A stretch of DNA of 64,000 nucleotides from positions 81,245 to 145,244 of the forward strand of contig QZKP01000041.1 of assembly GCA_003605055.1 (NCBI GenBank), written 5' to 3'. Below the pieces are notes generated by a model. That model made no database searches, had not been told where the DNA came from, and saw only the letters and a list, made by a program, of their open reading frames with translations. The DNA is from Desulfarculus sp. GTDB lineage: Bacteria; Desulfobacterota; Desulfarculia; Desulfarculales; Desulfarculaceae. Of this stretch, positions 41,858 to 50,304 are shown piece by piece. Both the position numbers and the translations under genes were made by a program. Position 1 is the stretch's first letter. Every line of letters begins with the position of its first letter.

Positions 41858-43810
41858 CTAGACGACGGCCGGCTCAGCCCCGCCCCCGCGCATCCTGCGC
41901 GAGAGGAAGATCACCAGGAAGCCCACCGCGGCAACGCCGGCGCCGAGGAAGTCCATGCTCCAGCCGGGCAGTCCCATGATGAACCCACCACCGAAAAGCA
42001 GGACGCAGACAAAGGTTCCCGTAAAGGTGCCCAGGCCCAGCTTGCCAACACCCAACATGTAGTTCTCCAGGACCGAGGCGATCAGGAACACGCCGATGGT
42101 GGTGCTGATAGCCGCCTGTACCACCAGGGGCCAGGGAGCCTGGAACACCAGGGCCGGGTCCAAGACGAAGAACAGGGGCACGATGTACTTGACCCAGCCC
42201 AGCTTCATGGCCGTGAAGCCCACCCGCACTGGGTTGGCTCCGGCGATCACCGCGGCCGGGAAGGCGGCCAAAGCCACCGGCGGGGTGATGAAGGAGAGCA
42301 TGCCCCAGTACATGACGTACAGGTTTACGGCGATCTCGTTGAGCCCGATCATCACCAGGGCCGGCACCAGGACCAGGGCCAGGAACACGTAGCAGGCGGT
42401 GATGGTCATGCCCATGCCCAGGATGAAGCTGGCCACGGCGCCGAACAGCAGCATCAGGTACATGCTGCCCCCGGCCAGGGCCACGATCTCGCGGGCGAAG
42501 GAGGCGGCCACGCCGGTCAGGGACAGAGAGCCCAGGATCATGCCCACGCCGGCCAGGATGGCGATCAGCTCGCAGAGCAGCTTGCCGGACTGCTGGATGA
42601 ATTCCAGGAATGACCTCCAGGTGTAGCGGGTGGCCTTGCGGAACATGGCGCAGAACAGCAGGGGCAGGATGGCCCAGAAAGGCGCCTGGCTCTCCAGGCG
42701 GATGATGAACAGCACGTAGAGCAGCACCGCGATGCCGAAGAGGTAGAACCAGCCTTCCTTCATGGACTCGCGGATGGTGGGCAGCTCGGACTTGGGCAGG
42801 CCCTTAAGGCCGTTGCGCCCGGCGTAGCCGTCCACCTGGATCAGAAGCCCCAGGTAGGCCAGCACCGAGGGGATGGCCGCGGCCAGGGCCACCGTGCCGT
42901 AGGATATGCCCAGGAAGGCGGCCATCACGAAGGCCGTGGCCCCCATGATGGGCGGCATCAGGGTGCCGCCGGTGGAGGCGGCGCATTCGATGCCGCCGGC
43001 ATAGTGCGGCGGGTAGCCGGTTTTCTTCATGGCCGGGATGGTGATGGCGCCGGTGGTGACCACGTTGGAGATCACGCTGCCCGATAGCGAACCGAACAGG
43101 GCGCTGGAGAGCACGGCCACTTTGGCGGTGCCGCCGCGGGTGCCGCCCAGGATGGCCGAGGATAGCTTGAGGAAGAAGCTGCCGCCGCCCGAGGATTGCA
43201 GGGCCACGCCGAAGACGATGAAGCCGATCAAGATGACGCCGAACACCGTCAAGGGAATGCCCAGCAGGCTCTCCATGGACAGGGCGTGGAAGTTAGCCGT
43301 GGTGAAGAAGGAGCGGCTATGGCCTTCCATGAAGCCGGGCATGTAGGCGGCGTAGAGCGGGTAGAGGGAAAACACCAGGATCACGATGGCCAAGGTCGTG
43401 CCGGCGGTGCGGCGCACCGCCTCCAGGGCCAGGATCCACATGATGATAGCCATCGCTGTGATGTGAGCAGGCGCAAAGTAGCCCCAGCCCTTTTCGATGA
43501 TGGTGTAACCCTGGTAGGCCAGATACAGCGTGATGACCATGGTCAGAAAACAGAGCACGACGTCAATGGCCAATATCAGTTTTTGGGGTCCCCTCCTGGT
43601 CATGGGGAAGAACAGGAAGGCCATGGACAGGTATATGGCCATCAAAAGGTACAGGTAGGAGTTCTCCATGAACATGAAGCCTCCCACCGTGAAATAGAAG
43701 ATGTGATAGATAGCCACCGCCAGGCCCAAGCTGGAAAAGACCACTGTAAACCACTTCCAAAATCCGGTGAGCTCCCTGTATCGCGAGGCTATGGGGCTTC
43801 TATGTTCCAT
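41858..43810 (-). CDS. TRAP transporter fused permease, TAXI type (locus 3)
   Basis: 650-residue polytopic protein with DctQ-like N-terminal and DctM-like C-terminal parts. The signature region reads SGSVISNVVTTGAITIPAMK, then ECAASTGGTLMPPIMGATAF, and GMGMTITACYVFLALVLVPA later. It differs noticeably from loci 1 and 2, so a different ligand class is likely. It follows the receptor gene after about 98 bases containing a strong hairpin. No separate DUF1850 or small-protein gene was found with it. Confidence 0.93.
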   Translation of the reverse strand: MEHRSPIASRYRELTGFWKWFTVVFSSLGLAVAIYHIFYFTVGGFMFMENSYLYLLMAIYLSMAFLFFPMTRRGPQKLILAIDVVLCFLTMVITLYLAYQGYTIIEKGWGYFAPAHITAMAIIMWILALEAVRRTAGTTLAIVILVFSLYPLYAAYMPGFMEGHSRSFFTTANFHALSMESLLGIPLTVFGVILIGFIVFGVALQSSGGGSFFLKLSSAILGGTRGGTAKVAVLSSALFGSLSGSVISNVVTTGAITIPAMKKTGYPPHYAGGIECAASTGGTLMPPIMGATAFVMAAFLGISYGTVALAAAIPSVLAYLGLLIQVDGYAGRNGLKGLPKSELPTIRESMKEGWFYLFGIAVLLYVLFIIRLESQAPFWAILPLLFCAMFRKATRYTWRSFLEFIQQSGKLLCELIAILAGVGMILGSLSLTGVAASFAREIVALAGGSMYLMLLFGAVASFILGMGMTITACYVFLALVLVPALVMIGLNEIAVNLYVMYWGMLSFITPPVALAAFPAAVIAGANPVRVGFTAMKLGWVKYIVPLFFVLDPALVFQAPWPLVVQAAISTTIGVFLIASVLENYMLGVGKLGLGTFTGTFVCVLLFGGGFIMGLPGWSMDFLGAGVAAVGFLVIFLSRRMRGGGAEPAVV

Positions 43811-43845
43811 AATGCGTTCTACCCGTCAGGAGAGGGCTCTTGTGA

Positions 43846-43882
43846 GCAGGGAGGGCAAGACTGAGCGCCTAGCCCTCCCTGC
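43846..43882 (-). ncRNA. Hairpin between receptor and permease (locus 3)
   Basis: GCAGGGAGGGC (43846-43856) and GCCCTCCCTGC (43872-43882) form an 11-pair stem with a 15-base loop in the 98-base gap. No U-run follows leftward. A 12-base palindrome GTCTCTAGAGAC (43905-43916) overlaps the receptor stop codon. Confidence 0.5.
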
Positions 43883-43908
43883 CATGCCTAAAGAGAATCA
43901 GCCCGTCT

Positions 43909-45066
43909 CTAGAGACCGGCCTCCTTCTTCTTTTGCAGCCAGTACTTGGGGAAGTCCTTCATTTTCATCTTCTTGGCCAGGGCCTCGTCCATGCTCTTGG
44001 TCCACAGCGCCTTCAGCTTGGCCTGACGCTCCAGGCGCTCGGCCTGCATCTTGTCGTGCGCGGCCTTCCAGTAGCCGGCCTCCTTGAGGTACTTGATGCT
44101 GCCCTGGTGCATGGGAAGGGGGGTCTTCTCGAAGAGCTCCATGCTGCCCTTGGGGCTCCAGAAGGCATTCAGGGCCTTGTCCCGCTTGGCGTAGTCCGGG
44201 TAGGCCTCCACCAGGAGCTTGGTGATGGCGTAGGCCTTGTCATCAGACAGGAAGTCATAGGCCAGGGCGATGGGATAGGAGTAGGACACCGTGTACAGCG
44301 GCTTGTCATTGGACAGGCCCGCGCCGATGGTGGCCTTGAATTTGTCATAGGGCGGCGCGAACTTCTTCACTCGCGCCCAGGCCTCCTTGTTGTCAAAGGG
44401 CAGCTCGACGTAGCGGACGCCGTAGGGCATGGACTGCATCTCATAGGCCAGCGACGCAGTGGGGTTGATGTGGGTGGCGTCTATTTTCTTGTCCATCACC
44501 ATCTTGATGGCCGCGGCGTAGCCCGGGGTCATAACGCCCTGCACGTCGTTCCAGGTCAGGCCCGCGTAGACCAGGTGCACCTCGCTGATCAGAGTGAGCA
44601 CGTGGGTGGGGAACTTGGCGATCTTCTTGCCCTTGAGGTCCTTGTAGGTCTTGATGGGCGAGTCGCCGCGCACGCCCAGGCAGAGGCCGGGGTGCTGGGC
44701 GAAGTACAGAGCCCGCACGGCCTGGGGGCCCCACTCCGGCGTGGAGTAGTCCCACTCGCCTTCCTGCATGAAGTAGCTGCCCAGCCCGTGGAAGGCCACC
44801 TCCGCGTCCTTGAGCCGCACGGGGTACACTCGCGGGATGTCCGTGCCCGCCGGGATCAGACGGACCTTGATCTTGTACTTGTCGAACAAGGTGGCGCCGA
44901 CGTGGCCCACCAGCATGTAGCCGCTGGAGCCCACGTCGTAGGCGGTCCAGGTCATCATCTTGGGGATGGGCACGTTCTTGGCCTGGGCCGGGGCGCCGAT
45001 CAAGACGAGCAGACCCGCCAGACCCAGGACCAGGCAGGAGCCGATCAAGCCGATTCTACGTTTCAT
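43909..45066 (-). CDS. TAXI-family TRAP solute-binding receptor (locus 3)
   Basis: 385 residues, about 60 longer than the other two receptors. Signal peptide MKRRIGLIGSCLVLGLAGLL with cleavage near APAQA (about 28). Mature region has the TAXI layout (TWTAYDVGSSGYMLVGHVGA, then AHINP-like THINPTASLAYEM). The added length is a C-terminal, Lys/Glu-rich helical tail (about 335-385) ending KKKEAGL, unusual for the family. ATG 45066 follows GGGAGG. Paired with the permease at 41858. Confidence 0.92.
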   Translation of the reverse strand: MKRRIGLIGSCLVLGLAGLLVLIGAPAQAKNVPIPKMMTWTAYDVGSSGYMLVGHVGATLFDKYKIKVRLIPAGTDIPRVYPVRLKDAEVAFHGLGSYFMQEGEWDYSTPEWGPQAVRALYFAQHPGLCLGVRGDSPIKTYKDLKGKKIAKFPTHVLTLISEVHLVYAGLTWNDVQGVMTPGYAAAIKMVMDKKIDATHINPTASLAYEMQSMPYGVRYVELPFDNKEAWARVKKFAPPYDKFKATIGAGLSNDKPLYTVSYSYPIALAYDFLSDDKAYAITKLLVEAYPDYAKRDKALNAFWSPKGSMELFEKTPLPMHQGSIKYLKEAGYWKAAHDKMQAERLERQAKLKALWTKSMDEALAKKMKMKDFPKYWLQKKKEAGL

Positions 45067-45086
45067 AACTCAACCTCCCTTATGTT

Positions 45087-45109
45087 AAAAACGTTGGAAA
45101 GGGCCAACG
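45087..45109 (-). terminator. Minus-strand hairpin with U-run upstream of TAXI receptor
   Basis: Read leftward, CGTTGG, loop ccettt-type six bases (45098-45103 complement), CCAACG, then five T residues (45091-45087). The stem is only six pairs. It lies 21 bases before the receptor ATG and 218 bases after the CoA-transferase-like gene, so it may end that operon or attenuate the receptor gene. Confidence 0.45.
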
Positions 45110-45326
45110 CAAAAAACTTGTTCGCGACGCCGATGCTGGCGCTGTGGCAGGCCGCTTTTAAGCATGGAAAGGGAGCAGGCCTGTATCCTGGCTCCCCCCA
45201 GTTTCATAATGTGCAATCGAATGCCCGTGAATGGCTGGAGCCTTTATACCAAAACTTGGTTTGCAAAATCCACCTAAAACTGCAGGTCATGCCGGTCTTA
45301 GGGCTGCGTGGCCGGTGGGGCAAGGC

Positions 45327-46094
45327 TTAGGAGCGGCGGCCTTCCAGGCGATCCCTCCACTGCTGGGCGTAGGCGGGGTAGATGCGCGCCAGCCGGGGCA
45401 GGACCTGGCTGCGCAGCAGCTCCAGCTCGCTTGGGCTGGGCGGCGGCGTCTGGGGAGTACGGGCCGGGATATCCAGGGCAAAGCCGGTGTTCTCCTGCAC
45501 CTGCTGGGGCGTGACTCCCGGGTGAACCGACTCCAGCACTATGCGCATCGGCGAGCGCTCCACCCGCAGCACGGCCAGGGGCGTGACCACCTTGCTGGGT
45601 CCGCCGGGGCGCTGCCAGGAGTCCAGGGGCGCGCTGTAGCCCGAGCAGGTGATGAAATCCACCCGGGGAACGAAGTCGCGCAGGGTGTGGCTGGTCTTGA
45701 ACAGCACCACCCGCGAGACCATGTGGTAGAGCATGGAGCTGCCCGCGCCGCCGGGGAAGCGCACCTTGGGCCGCGCGTGCTCGCCCAGCACGGTCAGGTT
45801 CAGGTTAGCCTCGGAGTCCATCTGCACGAAGGAGAGGAAGAACAAATCGATCAGGCCGCGCTGGGCCATGTCGAACAACTGCGAGGAGCCCCGGTCCAGG
45901 GGCGCCTCCGGGTCGCCCAGCAGGATCAGCTTCACCCGCGGGGCGCTGGTCAGGGAGGCCAGCAGGCAGCCGGCCGCGGGCAGAGGCGAGAGGGTGCCCA
46001 CGGCGCTGAAGGTGTTGTCGCGCACCTCCCGGGCCAGGGCGGTGATCATCAACTCATCTAGGCTGCATGCCCAAGGGGCGGCTGGGTCGGTCAC
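45327..46094 (-). CDS. CoA-transferase-like subunit B (IpdB/GctB-type)
   Basis: 255 residues from GTG 46094 (GGAGGAG ahead). It fits family I CoA-transferase beta subunits of the glutaconate/IpdB group, with SLDELMITALAREV at the start and RFPGGAGSS in the middle. The segment where GctB carries its catalytic Glu reads LLGDPEAPLDRG, without the ESG motif, which points to the IpdAB-type (ring-cleaving CoA hydrolase) branch rather than a true CoA-transferase. Partner subunit A is encoded just upstream but contains an in-frame stop. Confidence 0.8.
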   Translation of the reverse strand: MTDPAAPWACSLDELMITALAREVRDNTFSAVGTLSPLPAAGCLLASLTSAPRVKLILLGDPEAPLDRGSSQLFDMAQRGLIDLFFLSFVQMDSEANLNLTVLGEHARPKVRFPGGAGSSMLYHMVSRVVLFKTSHTLRDFVPRVDFITCSGYSAPLDSWQRPGGPSKVVTPLAVLRVERSPMRIVLESVHPGVTPQQVQENTGFALDIPARTPQTPPPSPSELELLRSQVLPRLARIYPAYAQQWRDRLEGRRS

Positions 46095-46113
46095 GGGTAC
46101 TCCTCCGCGGTGC

Positions 46114-46944
46114 TCAGGCCGCGGCCGGCGGCCGGGTCTGGTCCAGGTAGGCCCGGAACGACCCTGGATCGCGGGCCGCTGCCAAATATCGCCGCAGCTC
46201 CGGGCCGTCCAGGCCGTAATAGCCGGGGCAGGCCGTGGGCCGGGCGCCGCCGGGCGCATGGATGATGTAGTGGAAGTTCACCCAGGACAACAGCCGCCGC
46301 TGCTTGTCCTCCTGCAACTGACTCGGCTCTACGACCTCCTCCACGGTGGCCATGGCCACCGTGGCCGCCCGCAGGGCCAGGTCCACGTCCGAGAGCCGCT
46401 CGATGAGCACGTTGCCCTGGGTGTCCGCCTGGAAGGCGTGGATGACGGCAAAGTCCGGGTTGATGGCCGCCACCGCCACCACCTGGCGGCCGCTGAAAGG
46501 GCAGGTGGTGGTCTTGAAGCGCGGCTGCACCTGGAGATAGTCCGAACCCAGGATGCCGCGCACCGGCATGAAGGGGATGCCCATGGCTCCGGCCCGGAGC
46601 CCAGTGAGGATGGCCTGTCAGACCTGGTCCAGCACCCGCACCGAGCCGGCCTGCACCTCCCGCCGGAAGTTGGGGGCCTGGCCGAACTCATTGAGCACGA
46701 TCTGAGGGCTCTCCACCGAAGCCACGCAGCCGGCGCCGATGAGCAGGTCCACGCCCAGGCCTCCGCCGGGGGCGGTGACCAGCCTCAGCCCCCGCCGGCC
46801 CAGACGGGCCAGGGCCCGCGCCAGGGCCACGGGCTCCATCTGCATGCGGCCCCCCAGGGCCACCTCGGCCCCGTCGGGTATCAAGGCGGCGGCCTGCTCC
46901 AGGGAGACGAAGGCCGGTCCCAGGTTGGCGATCTGTTCTGGCAT
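46114..46944 (-). pseudogene. CoA-transferase-like subunit A interrupted by in-frame TGA
   Basis: Read through, this is a 276-residue IpdA/GctA-type subunit starting at ATG 46944 (GGAGG seven bases ahead). The frame is unbroken except for TGA at 46620-46618, between VRVLDQV and QAILTGLRAGAMG; the downstream part (GIPFMPVRGILGSDYL) continues the family sequence without a shift. So this is a single nonsense codon, not a frameshift. Options are a recent pseudogene, a sequencing error, or read-through. A GGCTCC-gggcc-GGAGCC hairpin follows 16 bases after the TGA, but the family is not a known selenoprotein. Confidence 0.75.
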
Positions 46945-46977
46945 GTCTTGTCCTCCGCCCATGCGGCGCCCGACCCC

Positions 46978-48117
46978 TCAGGCCTTGGCCAGCAGGCTGC
47001 GGGCGATGATCAGCTTGTGTATCTCCGAGGTGCCCTCGTAGATGCGCAGGGCCCGTATCTCGCGGTAGAGACGCTCCACGGCGCTGCCCTTGAGCAGGCC
47101 CACGCCGCCGTGGATCTGCACTGCCTGGTCCACCACGCGCTGAGCGGCCTCGGTGGCGTAGAGCTTGGCCATGGAGGCGTCGCGGGCCGCGCGGGCCAGG
47201 CCGCCGTCCTTCTTGATGGCCGCGCGATAAACCAGGGCCCGGGCCGCGTCCAGCTCGGTGGCCATCTCGGCCAGCTTGAACTGGGTGGCTTGGAAATCAG
47301 CGATTGGCGCGCCGAACTGCACCCGGCGCTGGGCGTAGTCCAGGGCCGCGGCCAGGGCCGCCCGGCCGATGCCCACCGCGGCCGCGCCCACGCTCATGCG
47401 CAGCACCTCCAGGGTCTGCATGGCGATCTTAAACCCCTGACCCACCTGGCCCAGCAGGTTCTCCCGGGGCAGGAAGCAGTCCTTGAACTCCAGGGCCGTC
47501 AGGTCGTGGGGCGCTATCAGCTCCAGCCGCCGGGCCACCTTGAAGCCGGGCGTGCCCTTGTCCACGATGAAGGCGGACATGGCTCGGGGGTTGCCGGGCT
47601 GGGGGGTCTTGACGAAGGTGGTTATGAACTGGGCGGCGTAGCCGTTGGAGATGAACAGCTTGCTGCCGTTCAGCACAAAGCCGCCGTCCCGCTCCACGGC
47701 CTGGCTCTGCATGGCGTTGACGTCGCTGCCCGCACCGGCCTCGGTGAGGGCGAAGGAGGCCAGCATCTCCCCCCGGCCGATGGGCCCCAAATATTTCTCC
47801 TGCTGGGCCGAGCTGCCGGCCAGATAGATGGGGTAGCCGCCCAGGCCCTGCATGGCCAGGGTCACGTCCGCCGGGCAGTACACCCCGGCCAGCTCCTCCC
47901 GGGCCAGGCAGATGGGCAGGGCCCTCACCCCCGGCCCGCCCAGCTCCTTGGGCAGCAGCAGGGTGAACAGCCCGGCCCGGGCCATGGCCGCCACCAGCTC
48001 GGCGGGCACGTCCTGGGTCTCGCCGTACCTGGCGGCCAGGGGGGCCAGGATGTCTTGGGCGAAGCGGCGGCAGTGGTCGCGGAACTGCCGGTCCTGGTCG
48101 CTGAGCATGAAGTCCAT
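46978..48117 (-). CDS. Acyl-CoA dehydrogenase
   Basis: 379 residues, FAD-dependent. Family motifs in order: FALTEAGAGSDVNAMQ about 130, NGSKLFISNGYAAQ about 152, RRVQFGAPIADFQATQF about 263, QIHGGVGLL about 336, and the catalytic Glu in RIYEGTSEIHKL near 360. It introduces a 2,3 double bond into an acyl-CoA. In the same leftward operon as ligase 5, the epimerase-like protein and the CoA-transferase-like pair. Electron-transfer flavoprotein genes are not in the window. Confidence 0.95.
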   Translation of the reverse strand: MDFMLSDQDRQFRDHCRRFAQDILAPLAARYGETQDVPAELVAAMARAGLFTLLLPKELGGPGVRALPICLAREELAGVYCPADVTLAMQGLGGYPIYLAGSSAQQEKYLGPIGRGEMLASFALTEAGAGSDVNAMQSQAVERDGGFVLNGSKLFISNGYAAQFITTFVKTPQPGNPRAMSAFIVDKGTPGFKVARRLELIAPHDLTALEFKDCFLPRENLLGQVGQGFKIAMQTLEVLRMSVGAAAVGIGRAALAAALDYAQRRVQFGAPIADFQATQFKLAEMATELDAARALVYRAAIKKDGGLARAARDASMAKLYATEAAQRVVDQAVQIHGGVGLLKGSAVERLYREIRALRIYEGTSEIHKLIIARSLLAKA

Positions 48118-48134
48118 GTCTCGTTCCTCACAGG

Positions 48135-49634
48135 CTAGGCGCGGGGCAGCTCTTTTTTGAGTATCTTGCCGGTGGGGCTCTTGGGCAGCTCGGCCACGAA
48201 CTCCACCCGCGGCATTTTGTAGGGGGCCAGGTGCGCCCGGCAGTGGTCCAGCAGGTCATCCTGGCTCAACTGCGCGCCGGGCTTGAGGGCCACGAAGGCC
48301 TTGGGCACCTCGCCCTTGCCCGGGTGCGGCACGCCCACCACCGCCACCTCGTTCACTCCGGGGCAGGCGTGGATCACCTCCTCGATCTCGCGCGGATACA
48401 CGTTGTAGCCGCCGGTGATGATCAGCTCCTGCTCGCGGCCCACGATGAAGAAGTAGCCGTCCTCGTCGCGATAGGCGTGGTCGCCGGTGTAGAGCCAGCC
48501 GTCCCGGATGCGGTGCTGGGTTTCCTGGGGCAGGTTGTAGTAGCCCTGGGTGGCGTTGGGTCCCCGGAAGATCAGGTGCCCCACTTGGCCCGGCGGCACC
48601 TCGCGGTCACGCTTGTCCACCAGCCGGGCCGCCACCCCGCTGACGGCGATGCCGATGGAACCGGGCTTGCGCTGGCCGTACAGGGGGGTGCAGGTGACCA
48701 GCCCCGTGGACTCGGTCAGGCCGTAGGCTTCCACGATCTCGGCCCCAAAACGCGCCTCCCACTGCTTGAGCACCTCCACCGGCAGGGAAGCCCCGCCGGA
48801 CAGGCCCATGCGCAGGGAGGAGACGTCGTGCCGGGATTTATCCGAGGCCGACAGCAGGTAGTTGAACATGGTGGGTACGCCCGGGAACCAGGTCACCCGG
48901 TATTGGGCGATGGCCTCCAGCACCCGCTCGGGGCTGAAGCCCTCCACCACCACCGCGCGGGCTCCGCAGCTCAGGCTGCCGAAGAAGGGGCTGGCCACGC
49001 AGAACACATGCACCATGGGCAGCACGGCCAGGGCCACGTCATCGGCCCGCAGACCGAAGTTCTGGGCGATGTTGGGCCCGCCGAAGCAGAAGTTGCGGTG
49101 GCTGACGATCACGCCCTTGGGGTTGCCGGTGGTGCCGCTGGTGTAGAAGATGATGGCCGCCTGCTCTGGATTAAAGTCGGGCCGGATGGGCCGACCCAGA
49201 GGCCCGCCCACGGCCCGGGCCAGGGCCTGTTCCAGGGGCTCGCCCCCGTCTCTGACAATCACCTGCTTCAGGTGCGGGGCGCCGCCGCGCAGACCCTCCA
49301 CCCGGTCCCGGAAGTCCTCCCGGGTGATGAGCAGCGAGGCCTGGCTGTTGTTGAGGATGTAGGCGATCTCCCGCGGGGTGTATACGCTGTTGATGGGCAC
49401 CGTCGCTGCGCCGGTTTTGATGATGGCGTAGTAGGCCAGGAAGGTCTGCTGGCTGTTGGGGTGCAGCATTGCCACCCGCTGGCCGGGCTGCACCCCCAGT
49501 TGCTGCAGGCCCTGGGCCAGACGGTCGCTGGCCTGGTCAAAGGCGCGGTAGCTGAGCCGCCCCTCGGGGCCGTCCAGGAAGACTTTGTCGCCGAATTTAT
49601 CGGCGCGCTCTTTGAGAAAGCTGACCAGATTCAT
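48135..49634 (-). CDS. AMP-forming acyl-CoA ligase 5
   Basis: 499 residues from ATG 49634 (GTG 49646 also possible). Phosphate loop YTSGTTGNPKGVIVSH about 160, EAYGLTESTGLVTCTP about 300, YTGDHAYRDEDGY about 380, TGGYNVYPREIEEV about 405, and the Lys in SPTGKILKKELPRA at the C-terminus. It activates a carboxylic acid for the acyl-CoA dehydrogenase encoded 17 bases downstream. Fourth of five AMP-forming ligases by similarity to FadD types. Confidence 0.93.
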   Translation of the reverse strand: MNLVSFLKERADKFGDKVFLDGPEGRLSYRAFDQASDRLAQGLQQLGVQPGQRVAMLHPNSQQTFLAYYAIIKTGAATVPINSVYTPREIAYILNNSQASLLITREDFRDRVEGLRGGAPHLKQVIVRDGGEPLEQALARAVGGPLGRPIRPDFNPEQAAIIFYTSGTTGNPKGVIVSHRNFCFGGPNIAQNFGLRADDVALAVLPMVHVFCVASPFFGSLSCGARAVVVEGFSPERVLEAIAQYRVTWFPGVPTMFNYLLSASDKSRHDVSSLRMGLSGGASLPVEVLKQWEARFGAEIVEAYGLTESTGLVTCTPLYGQRKPGSIGIAVSGVAARLVDKRDREVPPGQVGHLIFRGPNATQGYYNLPQETQHRIRDGWLYTGDHAYRDEDGYFFIVGREQELIITGGYNVYPREIEEVIHACPGVNEVAVVGVPHPGKGEVPKAFVALKPGAQLSQDDLLDHCRAHLAPYKMPRVEFVAELPKSPTGKILKKELPRA

Positions 49635-49655
49635 CGTCGTCCCCACCGGGCGGTC

Positions 49656-50141
49656 TCACTGGATCAGGCGGAGGTTGGGGTCGGAGCGGTACTTTTCCTT
49701 GAGTTGCTCCAAGCCCTGGGGCGTCGCGTCCATGGCCCCGTCGCGCCACTCCATGAGCTGCAGCACCACGCCCTGGCCGGTTTTGGGCCCCACCAAGGCC
49801 TCCTTGAAGCGCTCATTTTGCATGTCGCTCTTATCCACCCGGATGCCTCGGGCCTCCAGGGAGGCCACGTATTCATCCAGGCCTTCCACGGTCAGGCCCA
49901 GGTGCTGCACGCCCGGGCCGCGCTTGGCCACGAACTGGGCCACGAAGCTGCCCTCATCGCTGCCCTGCAGGTAGCTTACGATGCTGGCGCCCAGTTGCAC
50001 GCAGGCGCCGCGGTACTTGCCTGGTATGGACTCGAAACGGATCATCAGTTTGCCGCCCAGGTTGCCCAAGGCGTTTTGGATGGCTGCCTCCAGGTCGGGT
50101 ACGCAGAAGGCCACGTGATTGATGCCTACTATGCCTGCCAT
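49656..50141 (-). CDS. Methylmalonyl-CoA epimerase-like VOC protein
   Basis: 161 residues from ATG 50141, with GGAGG upstream. VOC metal residues: H9 in INHVAF, His in VQHLGLTV about 86, Glu in VVLQLMEW about 137. The fold and NHVAF start match methylmalonyl-CoA epimerases, although the family usually ends near 140 residues and this one adds a 20-residue tail. It leads the ligase/acyl-CoA-dehydrogenase operon and may epimerise a 2-methylacyl-CoA. Confidence 0.85.
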   Translation of the reverse strand: MAGIVGINHVAFCVPDLEAAIQNALGNLGGKLMIRFESIPGKYRGACVQLGASIVSYLQGSDEGSFVAQFVAKRGPGVQHLGLTVEGLDEYVASLEARGIRVDKSDMQNERFKEALVGPKTGQGVVLQLMEWRDGAMDATPQGLEQLKEKYRSDPNLRLIQ

Positions 50142-50209
50142 GATTTCCTCCACTGTCTCCGCGGGTCAAAGGGTAGGGCAGGGGCGGCGCCGCCGCGACG
50201 CCGCAGACC

Positions 50210-50238
50210 AGCATAGCCAGGGGCGGGGCCCAAGTCAA
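50210..50238 (-). promoter_or_regulatory. Promoter candidate TTGACT-N17-TATGCT for the epimerase operon
   Basis: Leftward -35 TTGACT (50238-50233) and -10 TATGCT (50215-50210) at the ideal 17-base spacing, about 70 bases before ATG 50141. It stands back to back with the rightward promoter at 50264-50292. Confidence 0.45.
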
Positions 50239-50263
50239 ACTTCCGCTGGCCAGACCGGCAAGG

Positions 50264-50292
50264 TTGACAGGCCGCGCTCTGGGGCCAATAAT
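50264..50292 (+). promoter_or_regulatory. Promoter TTGACA-N17-AATAAT, nearly leaderless
   Basis: Exact TTGACA (50264-50269), 17-base spacer, AATAAT (50287-50292). The predicted start near 50299 is only about six bases before the permease ATG at 50305, and no Shine-Dalgarno is present, so the message would be essentially leaderless. Confidence 0.55.
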
Positions 50293-50304
50293 CGGTCCAC
50301 GGTT

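Noticed and set aside
46577..46620. Selenocysteine insertion at the CoA-transferase TGA as the favoured reading
   Set aside because: The hairpin is not a good SECIS match and this family has no known selenoprotein members. Kept only as an alternative in the finding.
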